Part shown: positions 8,808-17,744 of the stretch, piece after piece
Layout of the letters: every line of letters starts with the position of its first letter
How positions within the stretch are numbered: the stretch's first letter is position 1
Assembly: GCA_900128395.1 (NCBI GenBank)
Contig: LT649422.1
Span: 1-27,145, forward strand
Direction of reading: 5' to 3'
DNA: 27,145 nt
Source: Stramenopiles sp. TOSAG23-2
Taxonomy: Eukaryota; Sar
Notes under the pieces: generated by a model
Told to the model about the DNA's origin: nothing
What the model saw: the letters and a program-made list of their open reading frames with translations, nothing else
Databases searched by the model: none
Program-made: the position numbers and the translations under genes

Positions 8808-9827
8808 TCAATTTTTTTTTATACCAGTATCTTGTTTATTTAAAAACGTTTCATGCGCTTTTACCATTCTTAAGACATTTTGATATTCATTACCATGTCG
8901 CGCATGTGTTATTATGTCATCTAAATTTAAATTTTGTTCTTTCATTAAATGATTCCAGGAACTTTGGCTTGATATCCAATTTGTATCTGCAATGACACGT
9001 GAGGCATGTATACCAGTAAGTGCTAAATTTAATTTATCAAGCCATAATTTTGAATCATCTCTATTACGAAATCGTAAGATAATCAATGGATCGCCATCAT
9101 CATCTTCCACTTCGTAAATATTTGATATAGTTATATAATCAACTTGTTTATTAGCATCATGCTGAAACGCAACACTATGGGTGGATTTCAACCGTATACT
9201 AGCTAATGGTGGTGTTGGTTCTTTTTTAAGAATATTGCCACCATTATTATTATAAGATACTGCTTGCTGTGCTGCTTTTTTATCTTTATAAATAATAAAT
9301 CGTACTACTAAAGATGACAAAGCACCAGGTTGCATGTATTCGGAAAATATACGAACGTAATCTTTATCAAATTTCGAGCTAAGTTTGTTGGTGGAACGTC
9401 CAAACATACGTGTTGAACGTTTACCTTTAGCTTTCACTTCAATTTCACCTTCACATATTGAAGTGCCTGCAACAGTATTAATACCTTTGTTATTATGATA
9501 TTTTTTATTGCTTCCGGTACTATTAGAACTACCCCTAGATTTAAAACTAAGACTTGAAATACGCGATCGTCTATCATCTCTATCGTTACTTTTACCATAA
9601 GTTGTCAAGATGATGGTATCATCATTGTCCATATGTGCATCATTGGTATAGCGCTTTTTGGCAGTTAATAAGTTTTGTACTGTTACAAACTCCCCTTCAT
9701 GACTTTCTAATATGGAGTCTGAATATTTAATTAATTCTTTTGTAGATTGTAAATTAAAGAAAGAACGTTTTTTATTATTATTAGTCATGGAAGAAATATT
9801 CTTCCCATTCGTTTGATTAGAAGACAT
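8808..9827 (-). CDS. PH-domain-like protein, function unknown
   Basis: 339 residues, single exon, ATG at 9827, TGA stop. The N-terminal 150 residues are polar and low-complexity (Asn, Ser, Arg). Residues about 155-272 look like a pleckstrin-homology fold: a strand run around SLVVRFIIYKDKK, a loop insert with Asn/Gly, a strand SIRLKSTHSVAFQ, a YITISNIYEVED strand, LIILRFRNRDD, and a closing helix DSKLWLDKLNLAL whose Trp (near 262) is at the conserved PH position. PH domains bind phosphoinositides or proteins at membranes; no clear basic inositol pocket can be asserted here. The C-terminal helix-rich tail has no recognised domain. Convergent with POP4 and divergent from the HROB-like gene. Confidence 0.7.
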   Translation of the reverse strand: MSSNQTNGKNISSMTNNNKKRSFFNLQSTKELIKYSDSILESHEGEFVTVQNLLTAKKRYTNDAHMDNDDTIILTTYGKSNDRDDRRSRISSLSFKSRGSSNSTGSNKKYHNNKGINTVAGTSICEGEIEVKAKGKRSTRMFGRSTNKLSSKFDKDYVRIFSEYMQPGALSSLVVRFIIYKDKKAAQQAVSYNNNGGNILKKEPTPPLASIRLKSTHSVAFQHDANKQVDYITISNIYEVEDDDGDPLIILRFRNRDDSKLWLDKLNLALTGIHASRVIADTNWISSQSSWNHLMKEQNLNLDDIITHARHGNEYQNVLRMVKAHETFLNKQDTGIKKN

Positions 9828-10650
9828 AGATACACGGTAACAAAAACAAAATTACAATTAGGAAGAAGAAAAAAAAGGTAGATCGAATCAATTCTAAATA
9901 AATAATATGTTAAAGGGCATCAAATGCAAGTTGATGAAATATACATATATATATTTTAAAATATCTATAAAAATATATGTTTTTTCTGATAAATAAGTGT
10001 GTTGATCCCACATTTAGTACAAACTTATAATAGTCGTTTGATAGGCAGAAATCGAAAAAAATGGCCCATACTAGGATCTAGGATACTAATACTAGGAAAA
10101 GTTGACTGAGAGGATGATGTGCTACAGATTAGCATATATGATTAGCATATAAATAAAATTAAGTGCTATTTATTTCATTTATATGCTAAATAGGTACACA
10201 CAAATCGATGAAAACCTTAAATATATCGACTTCACATTACACTTATACAGAAATCGATGTGGGACTGATTTTTGATATTTTGATATCTGATATTTATATT
10301 CTGATAAATAAGATCTTGATAGGCATAATTAATATTTTAGAATAAGACAAAGCACCAAAAACCAGCAGCACAAGGCAAGGGCGGGAATTACCACCAGTAG
10401 TAGTTTGTACAGGTAATACTAATTTCGAAATTTTAGTATTAATAATTAATAATAAACAACAGTCCTATTTAAACATTGGGATAGAAATACATATTATATA
10501 TGTAAAAGAACGTCGGTGTAGTCGTCATCTTGTATATAAATATACAATTGTTGCATTCTTTACTCTTCTTCGCCTTCTTCTTCCTTGTTTACGCGCCCGT
10601 GTCTGTGTGTTTGTGTATGTGTTTGTGTGAATTGAAGAATAGGAAATACG
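9828..10650. promoter_or_regulatory. Divergent promoter region (PH gene / HROB-like gene)
   Basis: About 820 bases with no gene. It contains a short direct repeat of a GATTAGCATATA unit near 10130-10150 and a pyrimidine-rich then GT-rich leader (about 10560-10630) just before the HROB ATG. Both genes' promoters should lie here; I see no identifiable motif. Confidence 0.45.
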
Positions 10651-12513
10651 ATGGATTTTGATTTTGACGATGATGAATTATCTGCATATCTTGATCAAGA
10701 AATGGATGGTAATACACATACAAATAATAAAAATAATCATTTAAATTCAGTTATTATGCCAAAGAAAAAGAAAAATGGAAAGAATCATTATACTATGATG
10801 AACGACAACAGCCAACGAAACGATAATGGTTCTAATCATCAAATTATTGGCAATAGTCAATATCATAGCGATAGTTTAAAACAAAAGGTAAGAGTAGACA
10901 CCACAAAGGCATCAACGTCAAAACCTCCGGTTTTAGTAAATAATAAATTTATAGCACCAAATAGTATTATAAAACGAAAAAAAAAAAGTTCTTCGTCTAT
11001 TATTCTGGAGCAAGAACAAGATGTCAAAACGCGTAGAAGGAAAGATGAGAATGAGAGGTTTCAATCAACCATATCTTCTAGACGTAAACATAATAGAAAT
11101 AATAATACGAATAGTAGTAGTAATAGTAATAATGCCAATATCAGTGTTGCAAGGGGTTCCCAAGACATTTTAAAGGGGCTTTTATCGAAAAATAGTTACA
11201 GCAAATACAATAATAATGGCCGAGAAAGTTACTCATCAGGCAAACGAAAAAATGTAAATTTTCAAAATAGCCCATCCAACAAATCTTCTTCTAGTAGCAC
11301 CAGCAGCAGCAACAGTGATAGCAGCTATTATCGTAGTAAACCGAAACGAAGGAAAGCTATACCTGGTCCAGTGGGAATATTTAAAGCATCTTTAAATAAA
11401 ACAGCGAAAAAAGCTTTGCGTAGGAAAGAAATGGTCGTTTCCAGAATTGCAGCCACGCAAGATAGTATTTTTGATATGTCAGGGCCAGATAAAATCATCG
11501 ACGAATACTCTGATTTCAGACAAGGTCCATGGCTAAAGTTTTGCTATGATCATATGGTACGTCCTCCTATGGCACCAATAAGTTACATGCCGCCAAGAAC
11601 AACTAGACGCGATCCATCAAAATATACCGATTTTGCAACGATTAAAAAATCAAATTTAAAAGGCAAAGTTGCATTTACCGCGGGGATAATTGAATCGTTT
11701 AAAGAAAATTTTGAAAGCGGGAAAGTTATTTTAAAAGATCCAAGTGGGATTATGAAAGGATCTTTAGGGGGTGATGCTGTGAATGAATATGCGATGAAGT
11801 TGACACCAGGAACCATACTTGTTTTACAAGATATTGCAATATTTACTCCCACGCCTAATACATTTTATTTCAATATTACGCTTAAAAACATACTTCGTGT
11901 TATCCCTGCCGGTACGAAAATTCCACCTCAAATGAAAGAAGTGTCTACAATCCTTCCCCCATCCCAAGATATTGGTATAACATCATTGAACAATAACAAT
12001 TTGGGGAGGGATGATGATGACGATAAATTGTTAATCGATTTAAGTCCTGTGTGTGATGATGATAATGATCACGAGCATCGCCGTAAACAGATCAGTAATT
12101 TACGAAATAATCAACTCTCTAGCACGAGTAAAAGTAAGAAAAACAATAACCATGCGAAAAGTATGATGATGATGATGCCTCCTTCGAAATCTATGATGCA
12201 TTCATATCGAAATAGATCAAATGGTAGTGGTTCAAATGAAAATTTAAATGAAAATAAAACAAATCAACAAAAAAATGGCTCATATGCATCTTCGTCCTTT
12301 TCAAAGCAAGAAATTGTTCCAAAAACAAGTAATAATAATGTAACAACAACAAGAATAAATAATACTGCGAAACCAATACAGACTGATATTGCAAATCCAA
12401 GTAACAATAAAAAACAAGTGTCCACTTTGATCAGTAAAGAAAATTTAGAGGAATTGTGTGCTGGTGTAGATTTTGATTATGACGATGCATTTGCTGATGA
12501 GAACTTTTTATAA
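10651..12513 (+). CDS. HROB: HROB-like homologous-recombination OB-fold protein
   Basis: 620 residues, single exon, ATG at 10651. A central domain (about 237-425) resembles HROB (C17orf53/MCM8IP): a GPVGIFKASL box near 239 matching the family's GPAG element, an 'RPPMAPISYMPPRTTRRD' linker, then an OB-fold-like stretch from about 335 with VAFTAGIIESF, VILKDPSGIMKGSL, LTPGTILVLQDIAIFTP and FYFNITLKNILRVIP, matching the human order FKDPTGEMQG, LKPGSVLLLKQIGVFSP, YLNVTPNNLV. In animals HROB recruits and activates the MCM8-MCM9 helicase for DNA synthesis during homologous recombination and crosslink repair. The rest is Asn/Ser/Lys-rich and disordered. Both termini carry acidic aromatic motifs (DFDFDDDE at 2-9, and DFDYDD near the C-terminus). 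Nuclear by inference. Its stop codon is 25 bases from that of the opposing RING gene. Confidence 0.82.
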   Translation: MDFDFDDDELSAYLDQEMDGNTHTNNKNNHLNSVIMPKKKKNGKNHYTMMNDNSQRNDNGSNHQIIGNSQYHSDSLKQKVRVDTTKASTSKPPVLVNNKFIAPNSIIKRKKKSSSSIILEQEQDVKTRRRKDENERFQSTISSRRKHNRNNNTNSSSNSNNANISVARGSQDILKGLLSKNSYSKYNNNGRESYSSGKRKNVNFQNSPSNKSSSSSTSSSNSDSSYYRSKPKRRKAIPGPVGIFKASLNKTAKKALRRKEMVVSRIAATQDSIFDMSGPDKIIDEYSDFRQGPWLKFCYDHMVRPPMAPISYMPPRTTRRDPSKYTDFATIKKSNLKGKVAFTAGIIESFKENFESGKVILKDPSGIMKGSLGGDAVNEYAMKLTPGTILVLQDIAIFTPTPNTFYFNITLKNILRVIPAGTKIPPQMKEVSTILPPSQDIGITSLNNNNLGRDDDDDKLLIDLSPVCDDDNDHEHRRKQISNLRNNQLSSTSKSKKNNNHAKSMMMMMPPSKSMMHSYRNRSNGSGSNENLNENKTNQQKNGSYASSSFSKQEIVPKTSNNNVTTTRINNTAKPIQTDIANPSNNKKQVSTLISKENLEELCAGVDFDYDDAFADENFL

Positions 12514-12538
12514 AAAAAAAAAATATTATGAATACATT

Positions 12539-14359
12539 TTATCTCAAGATTGCTTCAATTTCATCTAAACTATTTTTATAATTCTCACATAATGCTAAAA
12601 TATCACCATCTTTCGTTTGGTCGCGTTCAAAAAATCCTAAACGTTGTAATATTTTTTCAGTTAATGGATCTTCTTTTACAAACTGCTTTTTATCAGCTTC
12701 AATTTCGCAAAACGGACACAATGACATACCAAGTTTTCTTTTGCTACTCGATGCTACTCTAAATTTTGCTTTTGCTGCCAGCATGGACATACGATGTTTG
12801 GTGGCGAAAGTTGGAGTACGGGAAGATCTTCTACTTGGGCTTATAATAGCTTTTAATCCGCCAACCTTTCCAAATTGACCTGATAATACTGCTACAACTG
12901 TTCCCATCGAAGTAGAATCAATACCTAGAGGATCAATTAGTTCCCATAATACGTTTTTTTGTTCTTCATTTAACATGATTTTAACACGCCTTAGTGCAAT
13001 TTCGAATTCAAGCCGTGAGATTTTACCATTGTCGTTGTAATCAGTTAATATCTCATGTAATTCTGCTTTTTTTTTTTCAGCTGCCTTTATTAAGCTGGCA
13101 AATGAATCTAATCTACCCTTATTTCCATTACTAGCAGCCTTCTTTAGACATTTCTGACAAAATACATGACCACAAGTCCAGACTTGCCGAGGATTATCTA
13201 AACGTTTGTCGCAAATTTTACATTCTAAACTAAAGCCTAAACCAGTAGCCAATTCTTTGAAAAACATGGAATAACCATTTAAAGTCAAAACATTTTCATT
13301 CATTTCAACTCGTATTTTTTCCGGCACAGCTACTTTTGTTTTTGCAATTTTTTCTTCAACATCAATTTCCATTTCCATATCTTCTATCTCTCTATCACGT
13401 CTTTTCAACGTTTCAATTATTTCCTCTTTTTTGCTTTGTAACACTTCTAATTCTGTTTCTAATGATGGTAATCGCTGTTGTAATGTTTCAAATTCACCTT
13501 TTAATCTTTTAACATTTTTATCTACTCTTTTTTTCCTACTTCCAATTTTTAATTTTAGACTTGCAGCGCCTACATTTGATGATTCCAATAATTTTTCCTG
13601 CGCTTCCATTACTTGCTTTTCAAGCGAATCATTTTTGTATTTGCAATTTCCATACTCTCGTTTAACTTCCCGCAAATCGTAAACCAACTGCCGTTTGCCA
13701 GCAAATTTATCTATCATTTTATCAACTCTTACCCTAACAGCTGCTAAATATTTTTTTTGTTTCTCTATCACTTTGCCTAAGCTAGCTTCTGACTCTTTTA
13801 CTATCTCATTTAACTTCTCTACGTGTAATTTACTTTCATTTTCTGATATATGTACATATGAATTCAACAAAGCTTCAGTGTATGATTCTACGAATGGGGC
13901 TATATCGGCAAAATTTACCGATGGCTCATCATATATTATAGCCGCTTTACTCTCTGATATTAATGCAGAGGAAATCGGTTGATATTCAGGTATAACTTTG
14001 CTGTCAATTAAGTATTTATTATTATTGTCTATTGAAAATTTACTACTCTGTATTTGGTTTTGCAAATTGTTAAGCACATGTTTTTTACTTAATTTTATTT
14101 TATTGTTAATGATTCGACCTTGACTTAATGCCTTCGAAAAACTGACTTTGTCCTTTTTTACCTGGCTGTTGTATATTTTATTATTTAATGATTTGTAGTC
14201 TATCAAACATGATTTTGCACCTTTTTGTCCATTTGGATATAAAACGATGCGTTCATTATTGTCTTCAAGGTCTGCATTTGGATCAATTTCATCATCCAAA
14301 CCATGGAATATGTCTACAGAGGAAGTGGAAACATTGTATTGGCGGTCGTAGACTGACAT
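12539..14359 (-). CDS. Coiled-coil protein with RING finger split by an EF-hand
   Basis: 606 residues, single exon, ATG at 14359. Residues about 165-355 form a long charged coiled coil. A RING C3HC4 pattern follows: Cys380-x2-Cys383, Cys396-x-His398, Cys401-x2-Cys404, then, only after 143 residues, Cys548-x2-Cys551. The intervening segment contains a canonical EF-hand loop at 440-451 (DYNDNGKISRLE, with D/N/N/K/S/E at the ligand positions) flanked by helices, a second degenerate EF-like helix pair (about 460-495), and a Ser/Arg-rich linker (about 505-545). If the last CPFC pair completes the second zinc site, this is a RING E3 ubiquitin ligase with a calcium-binding module inside the RING. 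Alternatively the first half is a partial zinc site and CPFC belongs elsewhere. I recognise no orthologue. Convergent with the HROB-like gene. Confidence 0.75.
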   Translation of the reverse strand: MSVYDRQYNVSTSSVDIFHGLDDEIDPNADLEDNNERIVLYPNGQKGAKSCLIDYKSLNNKIYNSQVKKDKVSFSKALSQGRIINNKIKLSKKHVLNNLQNQIQSSKFSIDNNNKYLIDSKVIPEYQPISSALISESKAAIIYDEPSVNFADIAPFVESYTEALLNSYVHISENESKLHVEKLNEIVKESEASLGKVIEKQKKYLAAVRVRVDKMIDKFAGKRQLVYDLREVKREYGNCKYKNDSLEKQVMEAQEKLLESSNVGAASLKLKIGSRKKRVDKNVKRLKGEFETLQQRLPSLETELEVLQSKKEEIIETLKRRDREIEDMEMEIDVEEKIAKTKVAVPEKIRVEMNENVLTLNGYSMFFKELATGLGFSLECKICDKRLDNPRQVWTCGHVFCQKCLKKAASNGNKGRLDSFASLIKAAEKKKAELHEILTDYNDNGKISRLEFEIALRRVKIMLNEEQKNVLWELIDPLGIDSTSMGTVVAVLSGQFGKVGGLKAIISPSRRSSRTPTFATKHRMSMLAAKAKFRVASSSKRKLGMSLCPFCEIEADKKQFVKEDPLTEKILQRLGFFERDQTKDGDILALCENYKNSLDEIEAILR

Positions 14360-14736
14360 ATTTATTCATATAAATAGTATATTAATACAGTAATATAGTG
14401 TTTCTATTTACTATTATTATTATTGATATGCTATTTTATAAACAGTGAAAGTTATAATATTAATATTATAATAACTGCTATTTTATATTATTATTAAAAA
14501 CAACAACAACAAACAACAAGTGTTGTTGTGGCATTTTTTTGCGAGTTGCAAGCCGCCAAAAAAAGCCGCCTGTGGCAAGAAGTTAAAGCTTTGCTATCTG
14601 GCTATTACAGTAATATCATAAAGTGTGTGAAACGAAAACGAAAAAAAAAGGCTGCAAACTATATACCAATGGTACGACTCGTAAAACTGGCAATCTAAAT
14701 CATCGCAGGGTAAGGTTATAGTTTAAGGTAAATTAC

Positions 14737-14881
14737 GGTCGGTATATATATATACCTAGTCTGCGTCGTCAGACTCTTTCTTATATATACCTTTTAATTA
14801 AGCTAATAAAAGAGTCTGACGACGCAGACTAAATTTTTATTTTCTAGAAAATTTTTTTATGATTTGTGTAATTTTATTATA
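14737..14881 (+). repeat. Fold-back repeat element, copy 1 (long form)
   Basis: The last 90 bases (14792-14881) are identical to 18130-18219, and a 10-base left end (GGTCGGTATA) is shared with the second copy. This copy also contains a perfect 23-base inverted repeat (14757-14779 with 14809-14831, 29-base loop); the right arm lies inside the 90-base core. The left part also has a 16-base self-complementary TA tract. It resembles a small non-autonomous element or a duplicated structured RNA; no ORF is present. Confidence 0.75.
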
Positions 14882-14934
14882 TTATACAAATATCAAACCT
14901 CTAAACAACAACTAAAACAACCGAAGGGGATAGC

Positions 14935-14976
14935 AGCACTTCTTACCGCCGCCTTCGGCGTCGATAAGAAGATGCT
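14935..14976. other. GC-containing hairpin
   Basis: Arms AGCA-CTTCTTA (14935-14945) and TAAGAAG-A-TGCT (14965-14976) pair with one bulged A, and inner bases 14947-14953 pair with 14957-14963 with one mismatch around a 3-base loop. The local G+C is far higher than around it. It could be a structured RNA, a 3'-end signal or a remnant of an inserted element. I see no ORF, and it has no second copy in the window. Confidence 0.45.
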
Positions 14977-15472
14977 TCCTTAAAACTGTATATGTATATG
15001 TTTATGTATTAACATGTACTAATATATTGATATATATATTTTTAGCAAATATTCTGATCTAGAATATTCGAAATGCTGCTACCGCCCCTCTTTTTTTAAG
15101 TGTAGTAAAGAAAACTTTGCCCTGTAATGCTATTGCATACTAACGATATAGGTCCGAAAATTAAAAAGATAGAAAGTGAGTTGAAGAGGCCTTTGTATTT
15201 GGGAAGGGGTTGTTTATAAAAAAATTCCTCTTGTTTGATGTACATTACACCATTACATGAAAAATGCTTAATATTTTTCCGTAAATTGATTTTATAATAT
15301 TTTTTATTCATATAATTACTTCGTACGTTCGTACTAATTTATCACCATATCACTATGTGCAATTCGTGGATTCCTTCTTCAAAGTGCCAAAATATACTTT
15401 GGTATTTCTTTTTTTGATAACAATTTTATCTTGTAGATGTAGTACCTGTAAATCAATACTCGCGCGCAAAAG

Positions 15473-16406
15473 TTACACTCCAGTATTTACTATTGACGGC
15501 GAAACAATATTTATACAAAATTTTTCAATAATGTAACCTTCTGGTACGTTTCCAACGACTACTGTTCCTGGACTTTTGTGATCCAAGCTCGATTGTGATG
15601 GTGTCCATGTCATTACAATTTTGCCTTTAAAGGATGTATTGTTTGCATTTTCGATTGCGGTAAATACGTTGTTTAAAGAATCTGCTGCTTTTTTGTTAAG
15701 AATGTAGCAACCGAAAGCAATTGAGCTAATTATATACAAGAAAAATATTATCGTAAATACCGTTTTCAATGCGGGAATATCCTTAAACACATCGCCTTGC
15801 AAAATAGCTAAAACAATAAAACAAACGATCCACGCGCCTGCTTTCATAAGAAGCGGTTGGGTTACTTTAAAACCAGTCCCGACACTATCGTTTTGTTGAT
15901 TTATCTCCAAGATTTCCTTTTTCCACACGTCAACTGGCAAGATACCGACTAGCTGTGCTGGTAGGGAGGTAGGAAGGAATGATTTTGCACTGCAACCGTA
16001 GGAGACTGCGGATACCGCACCTGAATAAAACAGAGGGAAAGTATAGGAAAGATTTTTCTCGTGTTAGATGAAACCAAAAATTTTGTAAGTCAATTCAATT
16101 ATACTTACCATTCAGCTGAAGCGCATTTGGTTCTTTTTGTGGACAGTTGCTTACTATGATAAAGTTTACGGTATCCAATGGTTGCCCGACTGGTGCTGCG
16201 CTGGTATGCTTCATATCCATATAATAATAACCATCTTGCTCTGACTTGTAGTTAAATCGAACGGAGTTTTCATCTGGCTTGAACCATCCATTTTGTGGCC
16301 TTTCGATTATTTTGGCTTCTTCCAGAATTTGAGTGGCGACTACAGTTCCTGTTGTTGGCTGTTCGTCAAGTAGACAAAATGGGTCCTTTAATCCACCAGA
16401 AGACAT
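15473..16406 (-). CDS. Two-exon, two-pass membrane protein, function unknown
   Basis: Exon 1 is 16406-16109 and exon 2 is 16020-15473, joined across an 88-base GTAAGT...CAG intron; the split codon (G|GT) restores one frame of 281 residues ending in TAA. The N-terminal 115 residues are soluble and polar, starting MSSGGLKDPFC; a Cys/Ser segment spans the splice site. Two hydrophobic stretches, about 159-177 and 184-207, are probable transmembrane helices separated by a short loop, which would place both termini on the same side. The C-terminal 70 residues look like a compact soluble region. I recognise no family. An ATG further upstream (16538 region) is in frame, but the added residues are repeat-encoded, so I prefer 16406. 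Divergent from the Cys-rich gene. Confidence 0.75.
16021..16108 (-). other. Spliceosomal intron, 88 bases
   Basis: Minus-strand donor GTAAGT at 16108-16103 and acceptor TTATTCAG ending at 16021. Removing it joins two long open frames in phase (phase 1), and both flanks encode plausible protein. Neighbouring housekeeping genes lack introns. Confidence 0.85.
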
Positions 16407-16968
16407 AGCTCTTCGTGCACTTTTATATGATGTATTTATATGTTTATATATATATATATATTCAATTCTCAAACATAGTTGATATATTGAGACTGCATTT
16501 ACATGTATGTTAACCTCTCTGATGTTGAATGTTCCCATTATTGAAGCATTGAAGAAGAGAAAAGAGAATTTGGCTCACCTGCTGGCTCACCACAAAAAAA
16601 AGGCTAGCCAGGCTAGCCTTTTCTGTCCAAAATTTGTTTGCCTTTGGATCCTCTCTAGTGCTGTGTCTATGGTGTCCCAATCAGTGGCCTATGTGTATAA
16701 GTTTCTTTTTTTTTGGTTTCATTTTTTTCGAGCGAAGTATAGTATATTTACTGGCTGTGTTAAGTCTATAGGACCTAGATTAGTATTAGTATAGAACTTG
16801 CTATAAATAAAGCGAAATAACTGCCAAAACCAGCCAACTCCTTTTGGATTTTCCAATAAGAAACTGTTTTAAATTAATATATATCAACATTTAAACTTGC
16901 AGGTGTTTTTTTTTAATTAATTAGTAAATAAAAACGTCGTTTAATTCTTATTTGTATTTACGTTTACA
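16407..16968. promoter_or_regulatory. Divergent promoter region with palindrome
   Basis: About 560 bases between the membrane-protein gene and the Cys-rich gene. It holds a tandem TGGCTCACC unit (two copies, 12-base period, near 16571-16591), a perfect 12-base palindrome with a 1-base centre (16598-16609 with 16611-16622), and a 33-base stretch (16613-16645) identical to coding sequence at 18285-18317. The palindrome could be a factor site. Confidence 0.45.
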
Positions 16969-17657
16969 ATGACTACCATAAAAAATACGAATAATATCGA
17001 GGTCGACGAATTTGGCAACACTGTTGTAGCAACAGATCAGCAAGTCGTTAATCGTAAGAATATTTCTGTGGATAAGACAGATGTTGTGTTGGAGGATTTG
17101 TGTTGTCCGTGTGGACTTTGCTGCTGCATACAAGCTTGGTACTGCAATCCTAGCGGCTGTTTAGGCTGTGTCCTTAAACAGGAATGTTGTGGATTTAGGT
17201 GGTCTGGCAAGTGTTGCAAATGCATGTCACCAAGCAAAAATGATCAAAAAATGTGCTGTCTATTTCAACAGACCGCGTGTTCTTGCCATCTTCCAACAAC
17301 GGTAAGTGTTTTATGTTTTCTTATTTCTCGTTTTTGTTATTTGCTTTTGCTAACATTTTTCTTTTCCCTTTTCCTTCACCACCATTCTAGCTTTGCAATC
17401 AATCTAATCAATGTTGTTGCGTTTATGCTAGTATGGCTATTCCATGCGACTTTCTTCAAAGCCAAGTTCCTATACTCGTTAGTTGTGGAATCTGTTCTGT
17501 TTACCCCAAAGTTAGTTGTTGCAAATGCAAACTCAAACAGATGATGAATGAAAAATGGCTTAACAGAAATGCTACCAAAACAAACGTACACAGTGAGGTA
17601 CAAGTCGCTCCAAATGAATACAATGGCTCGCCTGAAAAGCTTGAAATGGAACGTTAA
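16969..17657 (+). CDS. Two-exon cysteine-rich protein
   Basis: Exon 1 is 16969-17301 and exon 2 is 17391-17657, joined in phase 0 across an 89-base intron, giving 199 residues ending in TAA. From about residue 45 to 160 it has 28 cysteines, many in CC or CCC runs (CCPCGLCCC, ECCGF, KCCKC, KMCC, CSCH, QCCC, SCCKCK). No signal peptide or strong membrane helix is seen, although the IPCDFLQSQVPILVSCGIC region is fairly hydrophobic. The pattern recalls Cys-rich proteins seen in several unicellular algae and protists that end in a 'CxVYPKxxCC'-like motif; I cannot name a family or function. Metal binding or palmitoyl-anchored membrane association are both plausible inferences. It has few His residues, unlike a zinc-finger array. 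Without splicing, exon 1 would run on into intron-encoded hydrophobic sequence. Confidence 0.78.
17302..17390 (+). other. Spliceosomal intron, 89 bases
   Basis: Donor GTAAGT at 17302 and pyrimidine-rich tract ending in TTCTAG at 17390. Removal keeps the frame and carries the Cys-rich pattern (LCNQSNQCCC) straight across the junction, which is good evidence that it is real. Confidence 0.88.
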
Positions 17658-17744
17658 ATATTAGAGGCACAATAACAAATATATATGTAAAATGTTCATC
17701 CTTGTAAAAATATATTTTGAAGATGAAGCATTACGTGCGCGAAT

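Larger units (their letters stand above)
14360..15472. other. Repeat-bearing intergenic region
   Basis: About 1.1 kb with no gene I can support. It holds a fold-back repeat element (14737-14881), a separate GC-containing hairpin (14935-14976), and several AT-rich stretches. A 71-codon minus-strand ORF at 15096-15311 has no recognisable protein features. Confidence 0.5.

Noticed and set aside
15096-15311. 71-codon minus-strand ORF
   Set aside because: Lys/Phe/Tyr-rich composition expected of AT-rich noise; no motif and no neighbour support.
16507-16794. 95-codon plus-strand ORF in the divergent promoter
   Set aside because: It runs through the palindrome and T-rich tracts with no recognisable protein features.
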